A DNA stretch of 64,000 bases, from contig NZ_BAGA01000070.1 in NCBI RefSeq assembly GCF_000308595.1, forward strand, positions 124,001 to 188,000, read 5' to 3'. The position numbers and the translations under genes are program-made. Positions 43,395 to 52,641 of the stretch are shown here, one piece after another. Source of the DNA: Nocardia higoensis NBRC 100133. Its GTDB lineage: Bacteria > Actinomycetota > Actinomycetes > Mycobacteriales > Mycobacteriaceae. Within the stretch, counting starts at the first letter, position 1, and each line of letters starts with the position of its first letter. The notes beneath the pieces are model-generated. The model made no database searches. It was not told where the DNA came from and was given only the letters and a program-made list of their open reading frames with translations.

Positions 43395-44336
43395 TCACGT
43401 CGTGCGTCCGGCGGCGGTGCGGACGAGTGCCGCCACGGCCGCCACCGCGGGAGCGGTATCCGTTTCCCGGCGGGCCAGCATCAGATCGATGGTCTCGGGT
43501 TGCCGCAGCTGGTGATAGGTGACTCCCTCGAGGCCGAGGCTGCGGACCGGCTCGGGGGCCAGGGCGACGCCGAGGCCCGCGGCCACGGAGACGGCGAGCG
43601 TGGCGGTTTCGCTGACTTCGAGCACCGGGGGCTGGAAACCGGCGCGGGCACATGCGTCGAGTACCAGGCGATGCATGGTGGAGCGGGTGCCGGACGGATG
43701 GGTTACGAAGGTTTCGTCCTGTAAGTCGGCGAGGTCGATCGGTTCCGAGCCCGCGAGTGGGTGGGTCGCCGGAAGTAGCGCCAGCAGACGCTCGGTTCGC
43801 AGGGTTTCGAGGACGATCCGGGGTTTGTCCGGCGGTTGCGCATTCGCGTCGTGGTCGGCGCGGCGGGAATCCGGTTCGGTGCCTGTCGGTGGCCGGATCA
43901 GCGCCAGGTCGTATTCGCCTGCCACGAGTCCGTCCAGCAAGTGGGGGGAGAGCAGTTCGCCTCGCACCGGCAGCTCGATACCCGGAAGTTCGGTGCGGGC
44001 CAACCGGGTCAGCCGGGGCAGGACGTCGTAGGTGGCGGTGCCGACGAAGCCGACCGAGACGCGTCCGACGGTGCCGTGCGCGAAGGCGGCCATATCCGCG
44101 GTGGCGCGTTCCCCGGCCGTCACTATGCGCCTGGCGTGTTCGGCGAAACGCTCTCCCGCAGCGGTGATCTCGACACGGCGGGTGGATCGGTCGAACAGCT
44201 GGACCCCGAGTTGGGTCTCGAGCTGTTTGATCTGGTGGGACAGGGCCGGCTGCGCGATGTGGACCCGGGCCGCGGCCCGGCCGAAATGCCGCTCCTCGAC
44301 GAGAGCCAAGTAGTAGCGCAGAGTCCGCAGGTCCAT
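43395..44336 (-). CDS. LysR-type transcriptional regulator
   Basis: A 313-residue LTTR. The N-terminal helix-turn-helix reads RHFGRAAARVHIAQPALSHQI (about residues 17-37), followed by the linker helix and a periplasmic-binding-like effector domain. It is divergent from the thiolase/CoA-transferase operon with 83 nt between, the classic arrangement for an activator of the neighbouring pathway (PcaQ-, CatR- or BenM-like roles). Its ligand is probably a pathway intermediate. Confidence 0.9.
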   Translation of the reverse strand: MDLRTLRYYLALVEERHFGRAAARVHIAQPALSHQIKQLETQLGVQLFDRSTRRVEITAAGERFAEHARRIVTAGERATADMAAFAHGTVGRVSVGFVGTATYDVLPRLTRLARTELPGIELPVRGELLSPHLLDGLVAGEYDLALIRPPTGTEPDSRRADHDANAQPPDKPRIVLETLRTERLLALLPATHPLAGSEPIDLADLQDETFVTHPSGTRSTMHRLVLDACARAGFQPPVLEVSETATLAVSVAAGLGVALAPEPVRSLGLEGVTYHQLRQPETIDLMLARRETDTAPAVAAVAALVRTAAGRTT

Positions 44337-44373
44337 CGCGACATTCTATCGAAGATATTTATCAATAACCAGA

Positions 44374-44385
44374 CAATAGGTATTG
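44374..44385. promoter_or_regulatory. Candidate LysR binding repeat
   Basis: CAATAGGTATTG has CAATA and TATTG arms around GG, in the AT-rich lysR-pcaF gap. It overlaps TTGGAC, a possible -35 for the operon, as expected for an LTTR site. Single copy, so tentative. Confidence 0.4.
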
Positions 44386-44419
44386 GACTGCATCAATTAT
44401 TCGGCTTACGGTCGAGGAC

Positions 44420-45610
44420 ATGACCGATTCCTTCGTCTATGCCGCGGCGCGAACGCCGTTCGGCCGATTCGGTGGTGCCCTGGCCGACCAGCGCCCCGAC
44501 GATCTGGCGGCGACCGCCCTGACCGGAGTTCTCGCCAAGGCCCCCCGGCTGGATCCCGGCGCGGTGAGCGAGGTGGTGTGGGGCTGCGCGAACCAGGCGG
44601 GCGAGGACAACCGCAATGTCGGCCGGATGGCGGTGCTGCTGGCCGGGCTGCCCACCCGGGTCCCGGCGACGACGGTGAACCGGCTGTGCGGTTCCTCGTT
44701 GGATGCGGTGATGATCGCCTCGCGGACCGTCGAGTCCGGGGACGCGGACGTGGTCGTCGCGGGGGGAGTGGAGTCGATGACGCGGGCGCCATGGGTACTG
44801 CCCAAGCCGTCGAGGGCTTTCCCCGCCGGGAACACCACGGCGGTCTCGACGACCCTCGGGTGGCGGCTGGTCAACGACAAGATGCCGGCCGAATGGACGG
44901 CCTCGCTGGGCGAGTGCAACGAACAGATCGCCGCCCGGCTCGGCATCGCCCGGAGCCGCCAGGACGAGTTCGCCGCCCTGTCGCACCGGTCGGCGGAAGC
45001 CGCCTGGGCAGCGGGCTTCTACGACGACCTCGTCCTGCCGTTCGCGGGCCTGGATCGTGACGAGGGGATCCGACCGGACTCCACCGTCGAGAAGCTGAGC
45101 GGACTGAAGCCGTCGTTCCGGCCGGACGGCTCGATCACCGCGGGCAACGCCTCGCCGCTCAACGACGGGGCCGCCGCGGTCCTCGTCGCGAACGAGTCGG
45201 TGGATCTCGGCATCGATCCACTGGCCCGGATCGCCGGCCGCGGGACCTACGCCCTGGATCCGCAGGACTTCGGCGTGGCGCCGGTGGAGGCGGCGAACCG
45301 GGCGCTGGCCCGAGCCGGCATCGGCTGGGCCGAGGTGGCCGCGGTGGAACTCAACGAGGCATTCGCGGTGCAGTCTCTGGCCTGCATCGACGCCTGGTCC
45401 GAGCAGGGGCTGGCCGACCCCGCGATCGTCAACGCCAAAGGCGGCGCGATCGCGATCGGCCATCCACTCGGTGCGTCGGGTGCGCGGATCGTGGGCACGT
45501 TGGCACATCGGCTCGTCGAGTCCGGTGAACGCTGGGGTGTGGCGGCGATCTGCATCGGCGTGGGGCAGGGGCTCGCGGTGGTGCTCGAGAATGTGAGGAA
45601 GCAGTGGTGA
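44420..45610 (+). CDS. pcaF: Acetyl-CoA acyltransferase, beta-ketoadipyl-CoA thiolase-like
   Basis: Thiolase of 396 residues with nucleophile Cys90 in NRLCGSSLDA, the GHPLGASGA His segment and a C-terminal CIGVGQG. VNRLCGSSLDAV is characteristic of PcaF/PaaJ-type enzymes. It is followed immediately by two CoA-transferase subunits, so the trio matches pcaF-pcaI-pcaJ: conversion of 3-oxoadipate (or a similar 3-oxo acid) to acetyl-CoA and succinyl-CoA. The start has a GAGG ahead of it. Confidence 0.85.
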   Translation: MTDSFVYAAARTPFGRFGGALADQRPDDLAATALTGVLAKAPRLDPGAVSEVVWGCANQAGEDNRNVGRMAVLLAGLPTRVPATTVNRLCGSSLDAVMIASRTVESGDADVVVAGGVESMTRAPWVLPKPSRAFPAGNTTAVSTTLGWRLVNDKMPAEWTASLGECNEQIAARLGIARSRQDEFAALSHRSAEAAWAAGFYDDLVLPFAGLDRDEGIRPDSTVEKLSGLKPSFRPDGSITAGNASPLNDGAAAVLVANESVDLGIDPLARIAGRGTYALDPQDFGVAPVEAANRALARAGIGWAEVAAVELNEAFAVQSLACIDAWSEQGLADPAIVNAKGGAIAIGHPLGASGARIVGTLAHRLVESGERWGVAAICIGVGQGLAVVLENVRKQW

Positions 45611-46266
45611 TGACACAGATCTGCGAGACAGCGGCCGAGGCGGTCGCCGGAACAGCGGACGGCAGCACCGTCCTCGTCGGCGGATTCGGTATGGCGGGCA
45701 TGCCCGTTCAGCTGATCGAAGCCCTCATCGACCAGGGCGCCACCGATCTGACGGTGGTGTCGAACAATGCGGGCAACGGCGACACCGGCCTGGCGGCGCT
45801 GCTGGCCGCGAAGCGGGTACGCAAGGTGATCTGCTCGTTCCCGCGGCAATCGGACTCGTGGGTCTTCGACCGGCTCTACCGGGCAGGCGAGATCGAACTC
45901 GAGGTCGTGCCGCAGGGCAACCTGGCGGAGCGAATCCGCGCGGCGGGCGCGGGAATCGGGGCGTTCTTCTGCCCCACCGGTGTGGGGACCCAGCTGACCG
46001 AGGGCAAGGAAACACGCGAGATCGACGGCAGACCCTACGTGCTGGAGTACCCGCTGCGCGGTGACCTCGCCCTCATCGGCGCGCACCGGTCGGACCGGAT
46101 GGGAAATCTGGTCTACCGCAAGACCGCCCGCAACTTCGGCCCGGTCATGGCGACCGCGGCCACCACGACCATCGTCCAGGTGAGCGAGATCGTCGAAACC
46201 GGCGCCCTCGACCCGGAGGCGGTCGTCACCCCCAGCATCTACGTCGACAAGGTGGTCGCGATATGA
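45607..46266 (+). CDS. pcaI: 3-oxoacid CoA-transferase subunit A
   Basis: Alpha subunit of a succinyl-CoA:3-oxoacid (3-oxoadipate-type) CoA-transferase, about 219 residues. The glycine-rich CoA site appears as VGGFGMAGMP, followed by NNAGNGDTGLAAL and CSFPRQSDSWVF, then FFCPTGVGT and YRKTARNFGP. The GTG at 45607 overlaps the thiolase stop as GTGA, with GAGGAA upstream; the ATG at 45610 is an alternative. Acetoacetate-type SCOT is hard to exclude. Confidence 0.85.
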   Translation: MMTQICETAAEAVAGTADGSTVLVGGFGMAGMPVQLIEALIDQGATDLTVVSNNAGNGDTGLAALLAAKRVRKVICSFPRQSDSWVFDRLYRAGEIELEVVPQGNLAERIRAAGAGIGAFFCPTGVGTQLTEGKETREIDGRPYVLEYPLRGDLALIGAHRSDRMGNLVYRKTARNFGPVMATAATTTIVQVSEIVETGALDPEAVVTPSIYVDKVVAI

Positions 46267-46931
46267 GTACCGGCCCGCTCAGCAAGGATCGGATGGCGGC
46301 CCTGGTCGCCAGGGACATCCCACCCGGCTCCTATGTCAATCTCGGCATCGGCCAGCCCACCACCGTCGCCGATCACCTCTCGCCCGGCTCCGGCATCGTG
46401 CTGCACACCGAGAACGGCATGCTGAACATGGGACCCGCGGCCGCCGGTGACCAGATCGACCCGGATCTCACCAACGCGGGCAAGATCCCGGTGACAGAGC
46501 TGCCCGGCGCCTCCTACTTCCACCACGCCGACTCGTTCGCGATGATGCGCGGCGGTCACCTCGACGTGTGTGTGCTCGGCGCTTTCCAGGTCTCGGCCAC
46601 CGGCGACCTGGCCAACTGGCACACCGGCGCCCCCGACGCCATTCCCGCGGTGGGCGGTGCGATGGACCTCGCGATCGGCGCGAAGCAGGTCTTCGTCATG
46701 ATGACGCTGTTCGCCAAGGACGGCACCGCGAAACTGGTTCCGGCCTGCACCTATCCGCTCACCGGGGTCGGGTGCGTCTCTCGGGTCTACACCGATCACG
46801 CGGTCTTCGACATCGAACCCGGCGGGGTCGTGGTCAGGGAGACGTTCGGCATCACGCTCGACGAACTCGCCGCTCGCCTCGACGTGCCCATCCGCGGGCG
46901 GTCCGGATCGCCGCTTCCCGTCAGTCCGTAA
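46263..46931 (+). CDS. pcaJ: 3-oxoacid CoA-transferase subunit B
   Basis: Beta subunit, 222 residues, containing the catalytic Glu in the LHTENGMLNMGP motif that forms the glutamyl-CoA thioester, and GGHLDVCVLGAFQV. It overlaps subunit A by four bases, ensuring equal expression. Its 3' end overlaps the convergent PAS-protein gene by 11 bp with no room for a terminator. Confidence 0.86.
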   Translation: MSTGPLSKDRMAALVARDIPPGSYVNLGIGQPTTVADHLSPGSGIVLHTENGMLNMGPAAAGDQIDPDLTNAGKIPVTELPGASYFHHADSFAMMRGGHLDVCVLGAFQVSATGDLANWHTGAPDAIPAVGGAMDLAIGAKQVFVMMTLFAKDGTAKLVPACTYPLTGVGCVSRVYTDHAVFDIEPGGVVVRETFGITLDELAARLDVPIRGRSGSPLPVSP

Positions 46932-48303
46932 CGCACCGGGCGGCAGCAGATTCGATCGTCGCGAGCTGCGCCTCGAGTGTCACGAGATCGAACACCACCG
47001 TGCTGGAGCGGAACTCCCGTCCGAGGCCGTGGAGGAGTTCCATCCACTGCCGGCTCCCGGCGATTTCCACGTCGATCGGAGCGAGTTTCGCGCCGATCGC
47101 CGGTCCGGCCTTGTGTCGCAGGACGCGCAGGCGCCATTGACCGAGGAAGCGCCGGAAGCGGTCCAGTGCTGTGCTCGCCTGCTCGGTCAGTTGCGCGACC
47201 GCAGGCAGTTGCGTATTCACCTCGTGCACCTGGTCGGCCATTCCGGACAGCCCGATGGCGGTTGCGTCGCACAGCAGCGGCACCGCTTTCAGGGTGTGCG
47301 CGGGCGCCGTGTCGTCGACGACTTCGGCGGCGAAGGCCGCCACCATGCCGTTGTACAAGGCGGCCAGCGAGATGCGGAACCGCAGCTCCGCGACCGCCGC
47401 ACGCAATCGGTCGAGTTCGGGTCGCAATGCGTGTAATGCGGCGACCGCTTCGCGCATGGGTTCGCCCATCACCCGTGCGATATTGAGCAGTCCCGGATGC
47501 TCCTCGGAGACCTCTGCGGAGGCTTCCCTGGCCGCGGCAACGGACCTGTCGATGCGGCGGGTGATGTCGGTGACCTGCGCCGCGGCGGTCATGAGCCGGT
47601 CGCACAACTCCTGGTACTCGCTCAATCGCCCGACCATCTGCTCGAGCATCTCATCCACCAGCGCGGTGCCCGCGAGCACGGCAGCGATGGGCCCCGACGC
47701 ATTCGGTCGCAGCGACGTGGTCGACACCAGGTTGGCGCGGGCGATGATCTCCGCGGGTAGCGCTTCGTGCATGAACTCGTCGTACGAGCGGAATCCATGG
47801 TGGCGTAGCGCTTCCTCGAGTCCGAGCATGCCCCTGGCGGCAGCGCCGCGGCGGTCGCCGCGGGCCGCATCCGAATCCCGTTCCGCGATCCGTGCCTGCG
47901 CGTACATCTCCTCGGCGAGGCCGAAGTACCGGCTGCACGGTGCGAGACGAACCGAGACATAGCCGCCGGCTACCGGACTCATCGCCGCGAACACCCAATA
48001 CGCCGCGCCGGCCCTGGCCCGGTTCTTGACGAATGCCCCGACCGGTCTGCCCTCGGCGAGCCGGTCCCACATCAGCCGGAACATTCCGGCAGGCATATCG
48101 CGGTGCCGGACGATGTTGTGCGGCTGTCCGGTCATTTCCTCGAGCGCATAACCCGATACGCGAGTGAAGACGGAATTTCCCAGGCCGATCACACCGCGCC
48201 GGTCGGTGGTGGAGAAGAACAATTCTGTCGGCCCCAAGGTCAGGCCGTCGGCGTCGGTCGGCGAACCCTGGTGTTCCGCAACACTCTTTGCATAGGAAAG
48301 CAC
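46921..48303 (-). CDS. PAS-domain protein (Aer-type PAS) with helical C-terminus
   Basis: A protein of about 460 residues. A PAS domain near residues 28-110 has the Aer-type pattern: FFSTTDRRGVIGLGNSVF, the PHNIVRHRDMPAGMF motif, WDRLAEGRPVGAFVKN and YWVFAAMSPV. This class binds FAD in the aerotaxis receptor Aer. The remaining ~340 residues are mostly helical with no kinase, GGDEF, HAMP or chemoreceptor signalling motif. Output is unknown; redox or ligand sensing is likely. The start at GTG 48303 fits homologues better than the TTG at 48432, but neither has a good Shine-Dalgarno. Confidence 0.75.
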   Translation of the reverse strand: MLSYAKSVAEHQGSPTDADGLTLGPTELFFSTTDRRGVIGLGNSVFTRVSGYALEEMTGQPHNIVRHRDMPAGMFRLMWDRLAEGRPVGAFVKNRARAGAAYWVFAAMSPVAGGYVSVRLAPCSRYFGLAEEMYAQARIAERDSDAARGDRRGAAARGMLGLEEALRHHGFRSYDEFMHEALPAEIIARANLVSTTSLRPNASGPIAAVLAGTALVDEMLEQMVGRLSEYQELCDRLMTAAAQVTDITRRIDRSVAAAREASAEVSEEHPGLLNIARVMGEPMREAVAALHALRPELDRLRAAVAELRFRISLAALYNGMVAAFAAEVVDDTAPAHTLKAVPLLCDATAIGLSGMADQVHEVNTQLPAVAQLTEQASTALDRFRRFLGQWRLRVLRHKAGPAIGAKLAPIDVEIAGSRQWMELLHGLGREFRSSTVVFDLVTLEAQLATIESAAARCVTD

Positions 48304-48487
48304 TGGGCAATCGTAGGGCAACAGTGGCGGTCGGCCCGTCGCGGCGGTGGGTGGCGCCGACCTCGTCGATCGCGAATCACGCTTGTAATAGCCGGTATTC
48401 GATTTCCGCCCGGAGCACTTCGACAGTCGCAACAGAGACCTGAGTCATTCGGATCGGTGACTCGAGTCCCATCCGGCTGCATGTCGG

Positions 48488-48616
48488 CTATCGAATCGTC
48501 CCGAGCGGGGCCCGGTGTGCAGTTCGGGTATTCCGGCGGCCCAATCGCGCCATGCCGTGCGCGCAGGCCAGGCCGCTGAGACCGGCACCGATGATGACAA
48601 CACGAAAATTCTGCAC
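48488..48616 (-). pseudogene. N-terminal fragment of an FAD-dependent oxidoreductase
   Basis: From GTG 48616 the minus frame encodes VQNFRVVIIGAGLSGLACAH and then MARLG, a typical FAD Rossmann N-terminus (GAGLSG). It then loses similarity and stops at 48488. Only about 25 residues are family-like, so this is a remnant of a monooxygenase or amine-oxidase-type gene. The rest of the 48304-48734 gap shows no gene. Confidence 0.55.
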
Positions 48617-48734
48617 AACCCGGCCCGAGATCGACTGTGCATCTCGTCCGAGCGCGGCCGCGGGCCCGGCTGCCACGATCGGCGGCATCGGCCGGTGACC
48701 CACCGGCACGTCCTACGAGAGACCGGGAGAGATC

Positions 48735-50276
48735 ATGACCCGAGCAGATGCCGCCCCCGCCACGACCGCCCGCGGGACCGAGATACTGGAGGTCCGCAAT
48801 CCCGCCACCGGCGGCATCGCGGGTGCGCCGCCGGTCGCCTCGCCGGCGCAGGTGGCCGAGACCGTGGCGCGGGCCCGCCGGGCCCAAGCGGAGTGGGAGT
48901 CGCTCGGCGCGCGCGGGCGTCGGCGCTGGTTGCTGCGGTTGCAGGACTGGGTGATCGATCACGCCGAGGAACTCGCGGACACGATCCAGTCGGAATCGGC
49001 CAAGCCGCGAGTGGACGCGCGCATCGAGATCGCGTTCACGGTCGACATGATCGGCTACTGGGCCCGTAAGGCGGCGAAAGCCCTTGCTGACCAGAGGGTC
49101 TCCCCGCATTCGCCGATGATGCGGGTCAAGCGCCTGACCACGGTGTACCAGCCCTATCCGGTGGTCGGGATCATCACTCCGTGGAATTTCCCCCTGGCCA
49201 TGCCGGTCGCCGATCTGGTGCCCGCGCTGATGGCCGGGGCGGCGGTCGTGCTCAAGCCTTCCGAGGTCACCCCGCTCACACCGCTGCTGCTGGCGCGGGG
49301 CTGGGCCGAGATCGGCGCCCCGCCGGTGTTCGAGGTGGTGATCGGGCGCGGCGAGACCGGGGCCGCGCTGGTCGAGACCGCCGACTACATCCAGTTCACC
49401 GGCTCGACGCCGACCGGACGCCGGGTCGCCGCGGCGGCCACCGAGCGGATGATCCCGTTCAGCCTGGAGATGGGTGGTAAGGACCCCGCGATCGTGCTCG
49501 CCGACGCCGACCTCGACCGCGCCGCGCACGGCATCGCCTACGGAGCGCTGGTGAACGCGGGCCAGCTGTGCGTATCCATCGAACGGGTATATGTCGAGGC
49601 ACCGGTCTACGAGGAGTTCCTGGCGAAGCTGGTGGCCCATGTCCGGGAGTTGCGGCTGGGGCACGACGGGCGCGAAGGTGCCTACGACATCGGCGCGCTG
49701 GCCAACCGGCAACAGCTCGACATCGTGCGCCGCCACGTGGACGAGGCGACAGCGGCCGGGGCCCGCGCGCTGACCGGCGGTAAGGCGACCGGCGTCGGCA
49801 CCTTCTTCGAACCGACCGTGCTGGTCGATGTCGACCACACCATGTCCTGCGTCTGCGAAGAGACCTTCGGGCCGACCATTCCGGTGATGAAGGTTGCCGA
49901 CGAGGCCGAGGCGATCGCGCTGGCCAACGACTCCCGCTTCGGGCTGTCGGCCTCGGTGTGGACCGGTAGTCGCGCGCGGGGACAGCGAGTGGCCCGGTTG
50001 CTCGACGCGGGCGCGGTGAACATCAACGACTCGGTGATCAATCTGTTCAATCCGTCGCTGCCGCACGGTGGTTGGGGTCAGTCGGGCACCGGCTACCGGT
50101 GGGGCGGGGCCGAGGGAGTGCGCAAGTACTGCCGTCGCAAGGCCGTCACGGCGCCCGCGCTGCCGACGATGAAGCGTGAACTGCTCTGGTTCCCGTATTC
50201 GCTGAGCCGCTACGGCGTCGTCGAACGCGCGATGCGTGCGGCATCGGCGCGTGGTCGCCGCCGTTTCCGTGGCTGA
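48735..50276 (+). CDS. Aldehyde dehydrogenase
   Basis: ALDH of 513 residues with WNFPLAMP, KPSEVTPLTP, FTGSTPTGR, active-site Glu in LEMGGKDP and Cys in NAGQLCVSIERVYV. The C-terminal ~40 residues past GGAEGVRKYCRRK extend beyond the usual end, with a basic, amphipathic tail (ASARGRRRFRG) that may peripherally bind membrane. It is convergent with a CdaR-like regulator. Long-chain or aromatic aldehydes are possible substrates. Confidence 0.9.
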   Translation: MTRADAAPATTARGTEILEVRNPATGGIAGAPPVASPAQVAETVARARRAQAEWESLGARGRRRWLLRLQDWVIDHAEELADTIQSESAKPRVDARIEIAFTVDMIGYWARKAAKALADQRVSPHSPMMRVKRLTTVYQPYPVVGIITPWNFPLAMPVADLVPALMAGAAVVLKPSEVTPLTPLLLARGWAEIGAPPVFEVVIGRGETGAALVETADYIQFTGSTPTGRRVAAAATERMIPFSLEMGGKDPAIVLADADLDRAAHGIAYGALVNAGQLCVSIERVYVEAPVYEEFLAKLVAHVRELRLGHDGREGAYDIGALANRQQLDIVRRHVDEATAAGARALTGGKATGVGTFFEPTVLVDVDHTMSCVCEETFGPTIPVMKVADEAEAIALANDSRFGLSASVWTGSRARGQRVARLLDAGAVNINDSVINLFNPSLPHGGWGQSGTGYRWGGAEGVRKYCRRKAVTAPALPTMKRELLWFPYSLSRYGVVERAMRAASARGRRRFRG

Positions 50277-50306
50277 GCGACCGAGCCGGTTCCGCGGTTG
50301 AGGCGA

Positions 50307-50341
50307 CCGTGGGCCGCGTCCTCAGCCGACGCGGCCCACGG
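50307..50341. terminator. Strong bidirectional hairpin
   Basis: A perfect 14-bp stem (CCGTGGGCCGCGTC and its complement) with a 7-nt loop lies between the convergent ALDH and CdaR-like genes and includes the last codons of the latter. Confidence 0.75.
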
Positions 50342-51539
50342 CGAGCAGTTCCACACCGCGGAGGGCGATTTCGAGTTCGAGTCTGCGGCTCGGCACCGAG
50401 TGCCCGAGCAGTTCCTCGATGCGGTCGAGCCGGTATCGCACCGTGTTGCGGTGGATGTCGAGCGCTCGCGCGGTGGCCTCCACACTGCACATGGCGTCGA
50501 GGTATCCGCGCAGCGTCTCGCGCAGGCGGACGGCCGCCGCGTCCGCTCCGGCGAGCGGGCCGAGTTCGCGACACACGAAATCGGCCATGCCCGGCTGGTC
50601 CTGACTGATCAGATGCTCGATCTGCACCGTGTCGAAGGCGGTGACGCCCGCGGCGGCGGGCAGCAGCCGCGCGATCCGTTGCGCCGCGAGCGCCTGTAGG
50701 TGGGATCGCCGGAAGCCGTGGACGCCGGTGGCCGGGATACCGAGTGCCACACCGGGTCCGGCGGCCTCGGTTCCGGCGCGCTCATGGCGCGGCCGGGCCG
50801 CCCATGCCCACACCGTCTGCTCGCCGTGCGGCACGATCAGTACGTCGGCGGCGTCCACTGCGGCGGCGATCTCCTCGGCCCGCCGCCGCAACGCGCGCAA
50901 GCCGGCGGCGAATTCCTCGTCGTTCCACACCACCATCGCCAGGTGCGAGCCCTCGAGCCGGTAGCCGAGGCGGGCTTCGGCGGCGTCGATGTCGACCGGG
51001 CCGCCGACCAGTATCGCGCGCACCGCCTCCCGGCGCCGGGCCGCCACCTCGGCCGGGCTCACCGCTCGGGCCCGCTGGAAGGCCGTGCTGAGCGCCTCGG
51101 CGGCGGTGCCCGCCCAGTCGGTGGTGTGGCCGACGATGTGCATCACCAGCTGCTGCGAGGCGGACTCGCCCAGCGCGGACATGGTGACCTGCTCGGTGAG
51201 GGAGAGCACGGTGGCGTGCTGGCCCGACCGGCAGACCCGCAGCAGCACGGGTAGATCCAGGCCGTCCCGCACCAGCGCTTCGACGAGGTCGAACGCCTCG
51301 TCGGGCAGATCGGCTGCGCGCGCGCCGCTGACCAGGCCGGGCAGCATCGTCCGGCTCAACGCGAACAGGGTGCGCTCGAGGCTCCGGCGCAGGACCGGAG
51401 TGGTCAGCTCGGGCACGTCGCGACAGATCTGCTCGAAGGCGCGGCCGACCAGCGCTTCCAGCCGCTGCGGTTCGAGCAGTTCGGCGACCAGGCGGCGCAG
51501 CCAGAGGTCGGCAGCGGGATCGATGGAGGGAACTGTCAT
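50322..51539 (-). CDS. CdaR/PucR-type regulator
   Basis: A 405-residue regulator with a C-terminal PucR-family helix-turn-helix: LRGYLDAMCSVEATARALD, then IHRNTVRYRLDRIEELLG (about residues 345-385). The middle region (about 170-310) is the GGDEF-like/CdaR domain. The N-terminal ~160 residues are a helical domain common in actinobacterial members. Convergent with the ALDH gene and divergent from the exported-protein gene, either of which it may control. Confidence 0.85.
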   Translation of the reverse strand: MTVPSIDPAADLWLRRLVAELLEPQRLEALVGRAFEQICRDVPELTTPVLRRSLERTLFALSRTMLPGLVSGARAADLPDEAFDLVEALVRDGLDLPVLLRVCRSGQHATVLSLTEQVTMSALGESASQQLVMHIVGHTTDWAGTAAEALSTAFQRARAVSPAEVAARRREAVRAILVGGPVDIDAAEARLGYRLEGSHLAMVVWNDEEFAAGLRALRRRAEEIAAAVDAADVLIVPHGEQTVWAWAARPRHERAGTEAAGPGVALGIPATGVHGFRRSHLQALAAQRIARLLPAAAGVTAFDTVQIEHLISQDQPGMADFVCRELGPLAGADAAAVRLRETLRGYLDAMCSVEATARALDIHRNTVRYRLDRIEELLGHSVPSRRLELEIALRGVELLAVGRVG

Positions 51540-51795
51540 GGAAACCTGCAGAAGCCGGCCCGGACGCCGGATGCGTCACGATGCGGCTCGAGCTTACTCG
51601 TCGCGCGGCCGCCGTCGCGGTGTTTCCGAGCCCGCCCGTCCGCCACGGCGGCATCCTCCGTGAGCAGTGCGACCGCGCCGGATCAGCGATGGCACGGGGG
51701 ACGCAAACAGGTAGCGGGCTACTCATGCGCGGACAGGCCGGTCCGGCACAGACTGGGCGCACGAATCGCTTCGAAATTCCGTACTGGAGATCGGC

Positions 51796-52641
51796 ATGGA
51801 CTGTCACGCACGAATGGCGCTGCTCGCGGTAGCCGCGGCGGGAGTGTTCGCGATGCCGGCGCCGATCGCGATCGCGGCGCCCGCGACGGAAGCTCCGGGA
51901 GCGACGACGACGGAGCCCGACCGACCTACGCGGCCGGCTGCGACGACCACCACGACCACCACGACCGCCGGGCCATCGTGCTGCACCGAACCCCCGATCA
52001 TCACCGATCCACCGGCCGACCCGACCCTCGAAGCCGACCCGACGAATGCCGCTCGCGGAGAGCCGGTCACCGTGCGGGGCTCGAACTGGTCGTGCGGCGA
52101 GGTGACCATCACTCCGCAGCGGTCGGCATCGGTGACCGTCGGCACGAGCGAGCATTCGTTCTCGACAACGATCACCGTGCCGTCGGATGCCGATTTCGGC
52201 TCCTTCTCGATCGCCGTCACCTGTGACCGCTGGGACCAGCTCACCCGGACGGTGACGATCCGGATCGCGCGCCCACCGACCGTCGCCACGACCACGACGA
52301 CGTCCCGGACCGGCGTGCCGGTTTCCGAAGTCGAGGCGCAACCGTCCGCCTCACAGATCGCCATCCCTGCGCCCGCCCCGCCGAGCGGATCCGACCCGAC
52401 CCGCCTCGTCCAGGACGCCCTCGCGCTGGTCGGACTCCTGCTCGCGATCGCCGTGGCGACCCTCGTGCTGCACCGGCGCGGCAGGCACCTGCGCCGCCCG
52501 GCCGAGCCGCGGCTACGGGTGCGCGTGGTCGAGGGCGCGGCCCCGATGATCCACGTCCACCGCAGCGGTGCGATGCCGGCGCTACGGGTCCGGCTGTTCG
52601 GCGCGGATCCGCTGCTGCAGATCAGGGAGATACCACGATGA
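51796..52641 (+). CDS. Exported, membrane-anchored Thr-rich protein
   Basis: I do not recognise a named family. The 281-residue product has a signal peptide (about 1-28, ending AIAAPA), a Thr/Pro-rich linker with an eight-Thr run (AATTTTTTTTAGP), then a beta-rich Ig-like domain (about 75-155: VTVRGSNWSCGEVTITP ... FGSFSIAVTCD) with two Cys that could pair. A second Thr stretch, a transmembrane helix (about 210-232) and a basic cytoplasmic tail of ~45 residues follow. This looks like a surface-exposed domain on a stalk with a cytoplasmic contact. It overlaps the next gene (ATGA). Confidence 0.72.
   Translation: MDCHARMALLAVAAAGVFAMPAPIAIAAPATEAPGATTTEPDRPTRPAATTTTTTTTAGPSCCTEPPIITDPPADPTLEADPTNAARGEPVTVRGSNWSCGEVTITPQRSASVTVGTSEHSFSTTITVPSDADFGSFSIAVTCDRWDQLTRTVTIRIARPPTVATTTTTSRTGVPVSEVEAQPSASQIAIPAPAPPSGSDPTRLVQDALALVGLLLAIAVATLVLHRRGRHLRRPAEPRLRVRVVEGAAPMIHVHRSGAMPALRVRLFGADPLLQIREIPR

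Noticed and set aside
44420..46931. Acetoacetate (ketone-body) utilisation operon
   Set aside because: Possible, but the PcaF-type thiolase motif, the divergent LysR gene and the adjoining aromatic island favour 3-oxoadipate-type use.
51940..51975. ACC/ACG-rich run as a microsatellite or CRISPR-like repeat
   Set aside because: It encodes the Thr run of the exported protein in frame and has no spacer structure.
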